From Pseudonocardia halophobica (GTDB lineage Bacteria > Actinomycetota > Actinomycetes > Mycobacteriales > Pseudonocardiaceae): a DNA stretch of 64,000 nt. Location: NCBI RefSeq assembly GCF_027922425.1, contig NZ_BSFQ01000032.1, positions 1 to 64,000 on the forward strand. The letters are read 5' to 3'. How positions within the stretch are numbered: the first letter of the stretch is position 1; each line of letters begins with the position of its first letter. The position numbers and the translations under genes were made by a program. Below are positions 7,743 through 16,069 of the stretch, piece by piece. The notes beneath the pieces are model-generated. The model was not told the origin of the DNA, ran no database searches, and worked only from the letters and a program-made list of their open reading frames with translations.

Positions 7743-9295
7743 ACGCCACCCGCCTGATTGCTTTCGCGGTGCTGGTCGGCGTCACGCTCGCGGTGACCGT
7801 CTGGGCGTCGCGGCGCACCCGCTCGGCGACCGAGTTCTTCGCCGCCGGCCGGAGCATCTCCGGGCCCCAGAACGGCCTGGCCATCGCGGGCGACCTGATG
7901 TCGGCGGCGACCTTCCTCGGGTTCACCGGGCTGATGTACCTGTCGGGCTTCGACGGCTGGATCATGCCGTCGGTCACCCTGGTCGCGTTCGTGCTGATCC
8001 TGTTGCTGTTCGCCGAGCGGATGCGCAACGCCGGCCGGTTCACCGTGGCCGACGTGCTGTCCTTCCGGCTGCGCGACCGCCCGGTGCGGGCGGCCACCGC
8101 GGCCTCGACCGTCCTGGTCGCGGTCATCTACCTCGTGGCGCAGCTCGTCGGTGCCGGCGTGCTGATCCGCGCGCTGACCGGGCTGTCCTTCGTCCCCGCG
8201 GTGATCCTGACCGGGCTGGCGATGCTCGCCTACGTGGTCTTCGGCGGAATGCTCGCCACGACCTGGGTACAGATCATCAAGGCTGTGCTGCTGCTGGTGG
8301 CGGGCGCGGCCCTGACGCTCGGCGTGCTGATGCGCACCGGGTTCGACCTCGGCTTGCTGTTCACGACCGCGGCGGCGAACAGCCCCGCCGGGGACGCCTT
8401 CCTCGCCCCGGGTGGTTCTGGGCGCTCGTTCCTGGACACCGTCTCCGTCGCCCTGGCCTTCGCCATTGGCACCGCGGCGCTGCCGCACATCCTGATCCGT
8501 TTCTTCACCGTCCCCGACGCCCGCCAGGCGCGCAGTTCGGCGGGCTGGGCCACCGGTCTGATCGGCGTCTTCTTCGTCATGACCGCCGTCATCGGGTTCG
8601 GCGCCCGCGCCCTGTTGCCGGCCGAGGCCGGCCCGGCGGTCGGCAAGAGCGGCAACCTCGCCGCGCCCCTGCTCGCGGAGTTCCTCGGCGGCGGGCCGGG
8701 CACCTTCGGCGGCGATCTGTTCGTCGCGTTCGTGTCCGCGGTGGCGTTCGCGACGATCCTCGCCGTGGTCGCCGGCCTGGTGCTCTCGGCCTCCGGCGCG
8801 GTCGCGCACGACCTGTGGGCCAACGTCGTGCGCCGCGGATCGGACACCGGTGGGGAGACGGCCGTGGCCCGTGTGGCCGCCGCCGGGATCGGGATCGTCG
8901 CGATCGTGATCACGCTGCTGATGGGCCCGAACTTCAACGTGGCATTCCTGGTCGGGCTGGCTTTGTCGGTCGCCGCCGGGGCCAACTTCCCCGCCCTGCT
9001 CCTGGCCCTGACCTGGCGGAGGTTCACCACGACCGGCGCGATCGCCGGGATTGTCGCCGGGCTCGTCACCTCAGTGGTGTGCATCGTGCTGGGCCCGTCG
9101 GTATGGCCGGGCGGCCCCGAGACGGCGCCCTACCCCGTCGAGTACCCGACGCTGCTCGCAATCCCGCTCGGCTTCCTGGCCTGCTGGATCGGCACGCTGC
9201 TGTCCTCGGAGCGCGGCGCACAGCGGACTTTCGACGAGTTGCAGGTCCGCGCCCAGACCGGGATCGGGTCCGAGCCGACTCCGACTACGCACTAG
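7739..9295 (+). CDS. Sodium:solute symporter family monocarboxylate permease (ActP-like)
   Basis: A 518-residue, about 13-helix transporter of the SSS family. The start is GTG at 7739, overlapping the DUF485 stop; the longer open frame from 7370 reads the DUF485 gene out of frame. Typical segments are the N-terminal RRTRSATEFFAAGR loop and the GFTGLMYLSG and GTAALPHILIRFFTV stretches seen in ActP/MctC proteins. It should import a short or aromatic carboxylate with Na+ or H+. The acyl-CoA ligase starting 57 bp further on would activate the imported acid. The exact substrate cannot be read from sequence. Confidence 0.9.
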   Translation: MNATRLIAFAVLVGVTLAVTVWASRRTRSATEFFAAGRSISGPQNGLAIAGDLMSAATFLGFTGLMYLSGFDGWIMPSVTLVAFVLILLLFAERMRNAGRFTVADVLSFRLRDRPVRAATAASTVLVAVIYLVAQLVGAGVLIRALTGLSFVPAVILTGLAMLAYVVFGGMLATTWVQIIKAVLLLVAGAALTLGVLMRTGFDLGLLFTTAAANSPAGDAFLAPGGSGRSFLDTVSVALAFAIGTAALPHILIRFFTVPDARQARSSAGWATGLIGVFFVMTAVIGFGARALLPAEAGPAVGKSGNLAAPLLAEFLGGGPGTFGGDLFVAFVSAVAFATILAVVAGLVLSASGAVAHDLWANVVRRGSDTGGETAVARVAAAGIGIVAIVITLLMGPNFNVAFLVGLALSVAAGANFPALLLALTWRRFTTTGAIAGIVAGLVTSVVCIVLGPSVWPGGPETAPYPVEYPTLLAIPLGFLACWIGTLLSSERGAQRTFDELQVRAQTGIGSEPTPTTH

Positions 9296-9352
9296 CCGCC
9301 CCGGGGCGACGGACATCCGAGACATCCACACCAACCCACTCGAGGAGGAACG

Positions 9353-10987
9353 GTGCTGCGCACGGAGTACATCGCCACCGTGCCCGAACTCCTGGCCGGC
9401 CATGCCGAGACCAGGCCCGACCAGATTGCTTACATCGACGACCAGCGCAGCCTCACCTACGGCGACCTCGCCGGGACCACCGCCCAGATCGCCGGGCATC
9501 TGCAACGCATGGGTGTCCGGCCCGGCGACCGCGTCCTGCTCTACCTGGACAACCGGGTCGAGGTCGCCGAGTCCTACCTGGCCGTCCCGCGGGCGGGCGC
9601 AGTGGCTGTGTGTGCCAACCCGCAGGCTGCCACCGCCGAGGTCGCGCACATCCTGACCGACAGCGGCTCCAGAGTCGTGATCACCGACGCGGCGCACCTG
9701 GCGATCGTGCGTGAGCTCGCACGGGGCGCGGACCTGCTCGCCGTGGTCGTCGTTGGCGACGCCGAGGGTGCACCAGGCCCGGTGGAGGAGGTCGCCTACG
9801 CGGATCTGCTCGCCGCCCTGCCGATCGAAGCTCCGCGGGACTGCCTCGGGCTCGACGACACTGCCTGGATGCTGTACACGTCCGGCACCACCGGCCGGCC
9901 GAAGGGTGTCTACCTCACCCAGCGCGGCTGCTTCTGGGTGGTCGCGGCCTGCTGGGCGCCCATCCTCGGACTCGGGCCCGACGACGTCGTGCTCAGCGCC
10001 CTGCCGCTGTTCCACTCCTACGCCCTGGTGCTCTGTGTGCTGGGGGTGTTCGCGGTCGGTGCGACGACGCGGCTCCTGTCGCGGTTCTCGGTGACCGACA
10101 CCGCGTCGCGCTTCACGGGTGGACCGGAAGGCGACGTCACTGTCTTCCCCGGCGTCCCGACGATGTTCCACTATCTGCTCGACCGCGTCGGCGACCAGGG
10201 CTTCAGCGCGCCCGCCCTGCGTGCCTGTGTGTCCGCCGGGGCGATCCTGCCGGCCGCGGTCAACGAGAAGTTCGAGGCGGCCTTCGGCATCCGCCTGCTC
10301 GACGGCTACGGCATCACCGAGACTTCGACGATGGTCACGATGAACTGGCCCACCGGGACCCGGGTGATGGGGTCGTGCGGGCTGCCGCTGCCGGGGCTGT
10401 CGGTGCGGTTGGTCGACCCGCAGTCCGGCAAGGACGTCATGCCGGGGGAGGAGGGCGAGCTGTGGGTACAGGGCCCCAACGTCACCCCCGGCTACCACAA
10501 CCTGCCTGAGGCCACCGCAGCGGTCCTGGTCGACGGCTGGTACCGCACCGGTGACCTCGCGCGCCGCGACGCCCACGGCTACCTGCGGATCAGCGGCCGC
10601 ACCAAGGAGCTGATCATCCGCGGCGGGGAGAACATCTACCCGGCCGAGGTCGAGGACGCGCTCATCGCTTCCGATCAGGTCAAGGACGCTGCGGTCGTGG
10701 GCATGCCGCATCTGCACCTCGGCGAGATACCGGTCGCGTTCGTGGTGCCCATCACGCCGGGCCATCTCGACCACGAGGCAGTCCTGGCTGTCGCGCGGGC
10801 CCGCCTGTCGTCGTTCAAGCTGCCCGAGCGTCTGATCGAGTGCGAGGACATTCCTCGCACCGGCTCCGGAAAAATCCTGCGCTTCCGGCTCCAGGAGCAA
10901 CTCGCCGAGGAAGACGGCACCACGAACGGGGAGATGGCCCGAGACTCGCACGCTCGTGAGCCGGCGCCAAGCTCGACAGCCGGGTGA
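9353..10987 (+). CDS. AMP-dependent acyl-CoA synthetase
   Basis: A 544-residue ANL-superfamily ligase. The AMP/phosphate loop YTSGTTGRPKG lies at 175-185, the adenine motif GYGITET near 318, and the hinge and catalytic-lysine region GRTKELIIRGGENIYP and TGSGKILR near the C-terminus. It activates a carboxylate to acyl-AMP and then to acyl-CoA. The GTG start follows GAGGAGGAAC. It forms one unit with the DUF485/symporter pair, so it probably activates the acid they import. Whether the acid is aliphatic or aromatic is open. Confidence 0.9.
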   Translation: MLRTEYIATVPELLAGHAETRPDQIAYIDDQRSLTYGDLAGTTAQIAGHLQRMGVRPGDRVLLYLDNRVEVAESYLAVPRAGAVAVCANPQAATAEVAHILTDSGSRVVITDAAHLAIVRELARGADLLAVVVVGDAEGAPGPVEEVAYADLLAALPIEAPRDCLGLDDTAWMLYTSGTTGRPKGVYLTQRGCFWVVAACWAPILGLGPDDVVLSALPLFHSYALVLCVLGVFAVGATTRLLSRFSVTDTASRFTGGPEGDVTVFPGVPTMFHYLLDRVGDQGFSAPALRACVSAGAILPAAVNEKFEAAFGIRLLDGYGITETSTMVTMNWPTGTRVMGSCGLPLPGLSVRLVDPQSGKDVMPGEEGELWVQGPNVTPGYHNLPEATAAVLVDGWYRTGDLARRDAHGYLRISGRTKELIIRGGENIYPAEVEDALIASDQVKDAAVVGMPHLHLGEIPVAFVVPITPGHLDHEAVLAVARARLSSFKLPERLIECEDIPRTGSGKILRFRLQEQLAEEDGTTNGEMARDSHAREPAPSSTAG

Positions 10988-11004
10988 CCGAGCGCACCTG
11001 TCGT

Positions 11005-11033
11005 TTGGCTGGAGGCCCTCGTCGGCCTATAGT
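11005..11033 (+). promoter_or_regulatory. Sigma70-like promoter of the molybdenum-hydroxylase operon
   Basis: TTGGCT at 11005-11010 and TATAGT at 11028-11033 are 17 bases apart, 40 bp before the first start codon. The -10 box runs directly into the inverted repeat at 11033-11052, so a bound repressor would block the polymerase. Confidence 0.55.
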
Positions 11034-11055
11034 AACTAAGGAGCGTTAGTTAGTG
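11031..11055. promoter_or_regulatory. Perfect TetR-type inverted repeat over the promoter
   Basis: TAACTAA, six bases, then TTAGTTA (11033-11052) form a perfect 7-bp inverted repeat. The best version of a motif also seen at 6977 and 7345. It overlaps the -10 box and the likely transcription start of the SRPBCC-led operon. Confidence 0.65.
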
Positions 11056-11072
11056 AGGAGCGCGGAGAAGCA

Positions 11073-11906
11073 ATGGAGCTGACGAACACGTTCAGCGTGG
11101 CCGAGCCGGTCGACCGCGCCTGGGCAGTCATCACCGACCTCGAGCGGGTGGCCCCGTGTCTGCCCGGTGCGGCCCTTCTGGGGATCGACGGCGAGGACTA
11201 CAAGGGTGCGGTCAAGATCAAGGTCGGCCCGGTCACCGCCCAGTACGAGGGCGTGGCCAGGTTCGCCCAGCGCGACGACGACAAGCACCACGCCGTGCTG
11301 CGCGCCGAGGGTCGCGACGTGCGCGGCCAGGGCAACGCCGCGGCGACCATCGACCTGCAGCTCAACCCGCAGGGCAACGGTACCGAGGTCGTGGTGGTGA
11401 CCGAGCTCGAGCTGGCCGGCAGGGTCGCCCAGTTCGGGCGCGGGGTCATCGCCGACGTCAGCGGCAAACTGATCGGGCAGTTCGCCCGTCGCCTCGAGGA
11501 GGAGATGGGTCGCGAGCCCGGCGAGGAGCCCGGGCAGGGATCCGCGGCGGCCGGAGGCGGCGCTGCACGGCCCGCTGCGCGGCCCGCGGCACCGGTCGCG
11601 ACGCAGACGCCGACCGTGGCGCGACCCCGGTCGGTCGACGACGTCGAGCCGCTGGACCTGATGGCGACCGGCGGCGGTGCCGTACTCGGCCTGCTGAGGC
11701 AGCAGGCGCTGCCGCTCGGCGCGGGCCTGGTCGGGCTGCTGCTCGGCTGGCTGCTGGCGCGCGTGAGCCGGCGCTCGCCCGCGGGCGGCGTGCCGGTCGC
11801 CGGTGTTGGGCCGGCCGCGGCCGCCGGCGCGGCGCCCCTGGTGCTGCAGCTGGTGCTGCCGCCGACCCGCAACACGACCGTGCACGACGTGGAGGGAGAC
11901 CGATGA
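11073..11906 (+). CDS. CoxG-like SRPBCC family protein with C-terminal membrane anchor
   Basis: A 277-residue protein. Residues 1-150 form an SRPBCC/CoxG domain (start MELTNTFSV, LPGAALL near 30-36), then comes an Ala/Pro/Gly-rich linker and one membrane helix around 212-230. CoxG proteins are encoded with molybdenum hydroxylases of the CO dehydrogenase family and help recruit the enzyme to the membrane. It is first in a nine-gene operon that holds the L, M and S subunits of such an enzyme. The stop overlaps the next start (ATGA). The membrane helix supports docking of the oxidoreductase to the respiratory chain. Confidence 0.88.
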   Translation: MELTNTFSVAEPVDRAWAVITDLERVAPCLPGAALLGIDGEDYKGAVKIKVGPVTAQYEGVARFAQRDDDKHHAVLRAEGRDVRGQGNAAATIDLQLNPQGNGTEVVVVTELELAGRVAQFGRGVIADVSGKLIGQFARRLEEEMGREPGEEPGQGSAAAGGGAARPAARPAAPVATQTPTVARPRSVDDVEPLDLMATGGGAVLGLLRQQALPLGAGLVGLLLGWLLARVSRRSPAGGVPVAGVGPAAAAGAAPLVLQLVLPPTRNTTVHDVEGDR

Positions 11907-13321
11907 GCGACGGGACCGTGGAGCTGATCCACGAGCCGAAGCTGTACATCGACGGCCGCTGGGCCCCGGGCGGCGGCGCCGACCTGGACGTGGAGAACCC
12001 GGTCACCGAGGAGGTGACCGGCCGGATCACGCAGGCCTCGACCGACGACGTCGAGGCGGCGGTGGCCGCGGCGAAGAAGGCGTTCCCCGCCTGGGCCGCG
12101 ACGCCGGTGGCCGAGCGGGCCGCGTTCCTGCGCCGGTTCAGTGAGGTGCTCAAGGGGCGGGCGGACACGTTCGCAGACATCGTCAACCGCGAGCAGGGCT
12201 CGCCGCCCAGAGTCGCCAGGGCGCTGCACGTCGACACCCCGATCGCCGTCGTGGACGCCACCATCGACGCCCTCGAGCAGTTCCCGTTCACCGCCGAGCT
12301 CGGCAACTCGATCATCCGGCGCGAGCCGGTCGGCGTCGTCGCCGCGATCACGCCGTGGAACCTGCCCCTGCACCAGGTCGTGGTGAAGGTCGTGCCCGCC
12401 ATCGCCGCGGGCGCCACCGTCGTCCTCAAGCCCGCGGGTCTGACCCCGCTCGCTGCGTTCGAGCTGGCCCGAGCCTTCGACGCCGCCAGGCTGCCCGCGG
12501 GCGTGTTCAACCTCGTCCCGGGAAGCGGCCGGGTGGTGGGGGACCTGCTCACCCGGCACCCGGACGTCGACCAGGTCTCGTTCACCGGGTCCACGCCCGT
12601 GGGCCGCACCATCGCTGCCACGGCGGCGCAGACCCTCAAGCGGGTCACCCTGGAGCTCGGCGGGAAGTCTCCGAGTGTGGTGCTGTCCGGGGCCTCCGAC
12701 GACCAGCTGGCGACCGCGGTCAAGGTCACCGTGGCGAACTGTTTCCTCAACGGCGGCCAGACCTGCACCGCTCTGTCCCGGTTGATCGTGCCGGCGGACC
12801 GGCTCGCGCAGGTCGAGGAGCTCGCCGCCGCGGCCGCCGCGAAGTACGTCCCCGGCGCCCGGCTGGGCCCGCTGATCTCCGCGGAGCAGCGCAAGGAGGT
12901 CCAGTCGTTCCTGGAGCCGGGCGCCGGCGGAGCGCAAGCGGTGACCGTGACGTCACAGGTCGAGCTGCCGGAACGGGGCTACTACGTCAGCCCCACCGTG
13001 GTCTCCCGGGTCGACCCGAACTCCCGCCTCGCGCAGGAGGAGGTGTTCGGTCCGGTGCTGTCGATCCTCGCCGCCGGCTCCGACGATGACGCGGTCGCCC
13101 TGGCCAACAACAGCATCTACGGCCTGGGTGGAGCGGTGTGGGGTCCGGACGACGCGGCGTTGGACGTCGCGGCGCGGCTGCAGACCGGGCAGGTCGACGT
13201 GAACGGTGGCGCGTTCAACCCGGGCGCGCCGTTCGGCGGGTACAAGCAGTCCGGCACCGGGCGGGAGATCGGCGAGTACGGCATCGCCGACGTGTGCGAG
13301 ATCAAGGCGGTGCAGCGATGA
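11903..13321 (+). CDS. NAD(P)-dependent aldehyde dehydrogenase
   Basis: A complete 472-residue aldehyde dehydrogenase with nucleotide-fold motif FTGSTPVGR, general base Glu251 in LELGGKSP and nucleophile Cys288 in NGGQTCT. The start is the ATG at 11903 overlapping the preceding stop; the longer open frame from 11156 is the CoxG gene read in another frame. The downstream alcohol dehydrogenase overlaps by 4 bp. Together they would turn an alcohol into an acid through the aldehyde. The substrate is not determinable; the setting suggests an aromatic or heterocyclic aldehyde. Confidence 0.92.
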   Translation: MSDGTVELIHEPKLYIDGRWAPGGGADLDVENPVTEEVTGRITQASTDDVEAAVAAAKKAFPAWAATPVAERAAFLRRFSEVLKGRADTFADIVNREQGSPPRVARALHVDTPIAVVDATIDALEQFPFTAELGNSIIRREPVGVVAAITPWNLPLHQVVVKVVPAIAAGATVVLKPAGLTPLAAFELARAFDAARLPAGVFNLVPGSGRVVGDLLTRHPDVDQVSFTGSTPVGRTIAATAAQTLKRVTLELGGKSPSVVLSGASDDQLATAVKVTVANCFLNGGQTCTALSRLIVPADRLAQVEELAAAAAAKYVPGARLGPLISAEQRKEVQSFLEPGAGGAQAVTVTSQVELPERGYYVSPTVVSRVDPNSRLAQEEVFGPVLSILAAGSDDDAVALANNSIYGLGGAVWGPDDAALDVAARLQTGQVDVNGGAFNPGAPFGGYKQSGTGREIGEYGIADVCEIKAVQR

Positions 13322-14460
13322 GCGTGGAAACCCAGCACACCACGGACACCGCGGGCGACTATCCCCACGAGGTCCGCGCCGCGGTGCTGCGCGAGGCCGG
13401 GGCGCCGATGTCGGTGGAGACGATCCGGCTCAAGGCCGTCGGGCCGACGGACGTGCGGGTGCGGATCGAACGCACCGGCGTGTGCCACTCCGATCTCTCG
13501 CTGGCCACCGGCAAGCTGGCCCAGCCGCTGCCCGCCGTGCTCGGGCACGAGGCCTGCGGCACCGTCGTCGAAACCGGCCCCAAGGTCACCGACCTCCAGG
13601 CCGGGCAGCGGGTGATCCTGTTGTGGATCACGCCCTGCCGCGGCTGCTACCCGTGCACCCACGGCCAGCCGCACTTGTGTGAGAACGGGTCGAGCCGCTC
13701 GACCGAGCCCTACGCTGTGACGGCCGACGGGGAGCCGGTCTACCCGGGTCTGACCGTCGGGTCCTTCGCCGAGGAGACGGTCGTGCCGCGCGGCGCGCTG
13801 GTCCCGGTGCCCGATGACATCGACACCGCCGACGCCGCGCTGCTCGGCTGCGCGGTCATGACCGGTGTCGGCGCGGTCACCCACACCGCGAAGGTCACCG
13901 AGGGCGCGTCCGTGCTCGTCGTCGGGCTGGGTGGTGTCGGGCTGTCGGTGCTGCAGGGCGCGCGGCTGGCCGGGGCCTCGACGGTCATCGCCGTGGACCG
14001 CAACGTGGACAAGGCCGCGCAGGCCACCGCGGCAGGGGCGACCCACTTCGTGCCCGCCGACGAGGGCACCAAGAAGGCCGTGCGAGGCCTGACCGGCGGC
14101 CGCGGAGCCGACTTCACCTTCGACTGCGTGGGCTCGTCGCGGACCATCCGCGACATCTGGGGCCTCACCCGGCGCGGCGGCACGGCCGTCGTCGTCGGCA
14201 TCGGGGGCAAGGACGACACGGTCAGCTTCTCCGCGCTCGAGCTCTTCCACTTCGCCCGCACCCTGCAGGGCTGTGTGGCCGGCTCAGTCGACGCCGAGGC
14301 CGACATGCCCCGATTCTTCGACTGGGTCCGCTCCGGCGAACTCGACCTGCGCGGCCTGGTGACCGGACACGGCAGCCTTGCCGACGTCAATCACGCCCTC
14401 GACGAGCTCGCCGCGGGCCGCGGTGTTCGCACCCTACTCACCCCCGGCGGGCCGTCGTGA
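13318..14460 (+). CDS. Zinc-binding alcohol dehydrogenase (class III-like)
   Basis: A 380-residue medium-chain dehydrogenase. Catalytic zinc ligands are C56 and H77/E78; the four structural zinc cysteines are C107, C110, C113 and C121; the Rossmann motif GLGGVG lies near 204. The ATG at 13318 overlaps the aldehyde dehydrogenase stop. The N-terminus is about 15 residues longer than usual. It resembles the S-(hydroxymethyl)-type and aryl-alcohol dehydrogenases and probably supplies the aldehyde for the preceding gene product. Confidence 0.9.
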   Translation: MSVETQHTTDTAGDYPHEVRAAVLREAGAPMSVETIRLKAVGPTDVRVRIERTGVCHSDLSLATGKLAQPLPAVLGHEACGTVVETGPKVTDLQAGQRVILLWITPCRGCYPCTHGQPHLCENGSSRSTEPYAVTADGEPVYPGLTVGSFAEETVVPRGALVPVPDDIDTADAALLGCAVMTGVGAVTHTAKVTEGASVLVVGLGGVGLSVLQGARLAGASTVIAVDRNVDKAAQATAAGATHFVPADEGTKKAVRGLTGGRGADFTFDCVGSSRTIRDIWGLTRRGGTAVVVGIGGKDDTVSFSALELFHFARTLQGCVAGSVDAEADMPRFFDWVRSGELDLRGLVTGHGSLADVNHALDELAAGRGVRTLLTPGGPS

Positions 14461-15254
14461 AGATCGGCGCCATCGAGATCGTGCCCCTGCTCGACGGGGT
14501 CGGCCGCGAAAAGGCCGACGAGGTCCTGACCCGCCCAGGGGTCCCTGACGCCTGGGCGTGCCATTCCGAGCATCTGGACGAGCACGGATCCCTGCATCTC
14601 GACCTGGGTGGGTTCCTCGTCGCCACCGGTCACCGGCTCGTGCTGGTCGACACAGGCGTCGGCACCATCAACAACGGCAAGTACTCCGGTGGGGCCTTCC
14701 TGGACTCGCTGCGCGCTGTGGGCGTGGGACCGGAGCAGGTGACCGACGTCGTGTTCACCCACCTGCACTTCGACCACGTCGGCTGGGCGACGAAGAAGGG
14801 CCAGGTCGTCTTCCCCAACGCGACCTACCGGGTGCACACAGCCGACTGGGCGCACTTCGTCGAGTCCGCCGATGCAGATCCCGGTGCGGTGCGCAAGCTG
14901 AGCCCCTTGGAGAGCCGGCTGGAGACCTTCGACGCCGACCGAGCGATCGCCCCCGGCCTGAGCACTCGGCACACCCCCGGCCACACGCCCGGCTCCACCG
15001 TCTACGTCGTCTCGGACGGCGACGAGCGGGCGTTGCTGCTCGGCGACGTTGTGCATTCGGTGGTGGAGTTGCACGAGCGGGACTGGGAGGCGGTCTTCGA
15101 CGTCGACCCGGTCGCCGCGAGTGCGGTGCGCAACGCCCTCGCCGACGAGGTGGCCGACTCGACCGACCTCGTCGTCGGTGCCCACTTCCCCGGGCTGCGC
15201 TTCGGCCGGGTGATCACGACATTCGGCAACCGCCGCTTCCAGCAGATCGTCTAG
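14457..15254 (+). CDS. Metallo-beta-lactamase-fold hydrolase
   Basis: A 265-residue MBL-fold protein with the metal motif THLHFDH (H102, H104, D106, H107), further ligands in HTPGHTPGS near 176-184 and a GAHFPG histidine near the end. The GTG start overlaps the previous stop. The family includes lactonases, thioesterases and other ester hydrolases. In this operon it could open a lactone or cleave an acyl-CoA or ester intermediate; this is inference from position. No signal peptide, so it should be cytoplasmic. Confidence 0.85.
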   Translation: MKIGAIEIVPLLDGVGREKADEVLTRPGVPDAWACHSEHLDEHGSLHLDLGGFLVATGHRLVLVDTGVGTINNGKYSGGAFLDSLRAVGVGPEQVTDVVFTHLHFDHVGWATKKGQVVFPNATYRVHTADWAHFVESADADPGAVRKLSPLESRLETFDADRAIAPGLSTRHTPGHTPGSTVYVVSDGDERALLLGDVVHSVVELHERDWEAVFDVDPVAASAVRNALADEVADSTDLVVGAHFPGLRFGRVITTFGNRRFQQIV

Positions 15255-15267
15255 GAGACACCACGTC

Positions 15268-16032
15268 ATGGATCTTCAGCTTTCCGGAACGAACGTCCTG
15301 GTCACCGGTGCCGGGCAGGGCCTGGGCCGGGCGCTCGGGCTCGGTTTCGCCCGCGAGGGCGCCAACGTCGCGTTCCACTACAACTCCTCCGCCGACGGCG
15401 CCGAGAAGGCCGCCGCCGAAGCCGCCGAGCTGGGCGTCAAGGCCATCGCCGTCGGCGGTGACCTGCGCGATGTCGACGCCGTGGCCGGCATCGTCGAGCG
15501 CGTCGAGACCGAGCTCGGGCCGATCGAGGTGCTGGTCAACAACTCGGCGGTGACCAAGAAGCAGCGCTTTCTCGAGTCGACCCCCCAGGACTGGGCACCG
15601 CAGATCGACGTCACCGTCACCGGGACGCTGCAGCTGACCCACGCCGTCGCCACGCGGATGGCCGAGCGCAGGTCCGGGTCGATCGTGAACCTCATGGGCG
15701 ACTCGGGCCGGGTGGGGGAGTCCGGTCTGCTGGTCACCGCCACCGCTCGCTCCACCACGGTGGGGCTCACCCGTTCGCTGGCCAAGGAGCTGGCCCGGTT
15801 CGGGATCCGCGCCAACGCCGTGTCCCTCGCGCTGGTCCGCACCGACAACTTCGACGCCCACGCCGGCACGCCCGAGGCCGAGCAGATGAAGAAGATCCTC
15901 GCCCAGTACCCCCTGCGGCGGGTCGGGCATCCGGACGACATCACCCCGATGGTGCTGCTGCTCGCCTCGCCGCTGTCGTCCTGGACCACCGGGCAGGTCG
16001 TCTCGGTCAACGGCGGCTACGCGATGCCCTGA
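15268..16032 (+). CDS. SDR family protein with altered catalytic motif
   Basis: A 254-residue Rossmann protein of the short-chain dehydrogenase family: cofactor motif TGAGQGLG at 13-20, the NNSA motif near 90-93, and a C-terminal VSVNGGYAMP. The usual YxxxK is not present: aligned to the GLTRSLA helix, the expected Tyr and Lys positions read Thr and Arg (TATAR). The protein may therefore bind NAD(P) without normal oxidoreductase chemistry or use another mechanism. The surrounding operon is intact and the frame is clean, so it does not look like decay. Confidence 0.85.
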   Translation: MDLQLSGTNVLVTGAGQGLGRALGLGFAREGANVAFHYNSSADGAEKAAAEAAELGVKAIAVGGDLRDVDAVAGIVERVETELGPIEVLVNNSAVTKKQRFLESTPQDWAPQIDVTVTGTLQLTHAVATRMAERRSGSIVNLMGDSGRVGESGLLVTATARSTTVGLTRSLAKELARFGIRANAVSLALVRTDNFDAHAGTPEAEQMKKILAQYPLRRVGHPDDITPMVLLLASPLSSWTTGQVVSVNGGYAMP

Positions 16033-16069
16033 GCAGTCCGGGTCGGCCACACTGCAGCAAGGAGGACAG

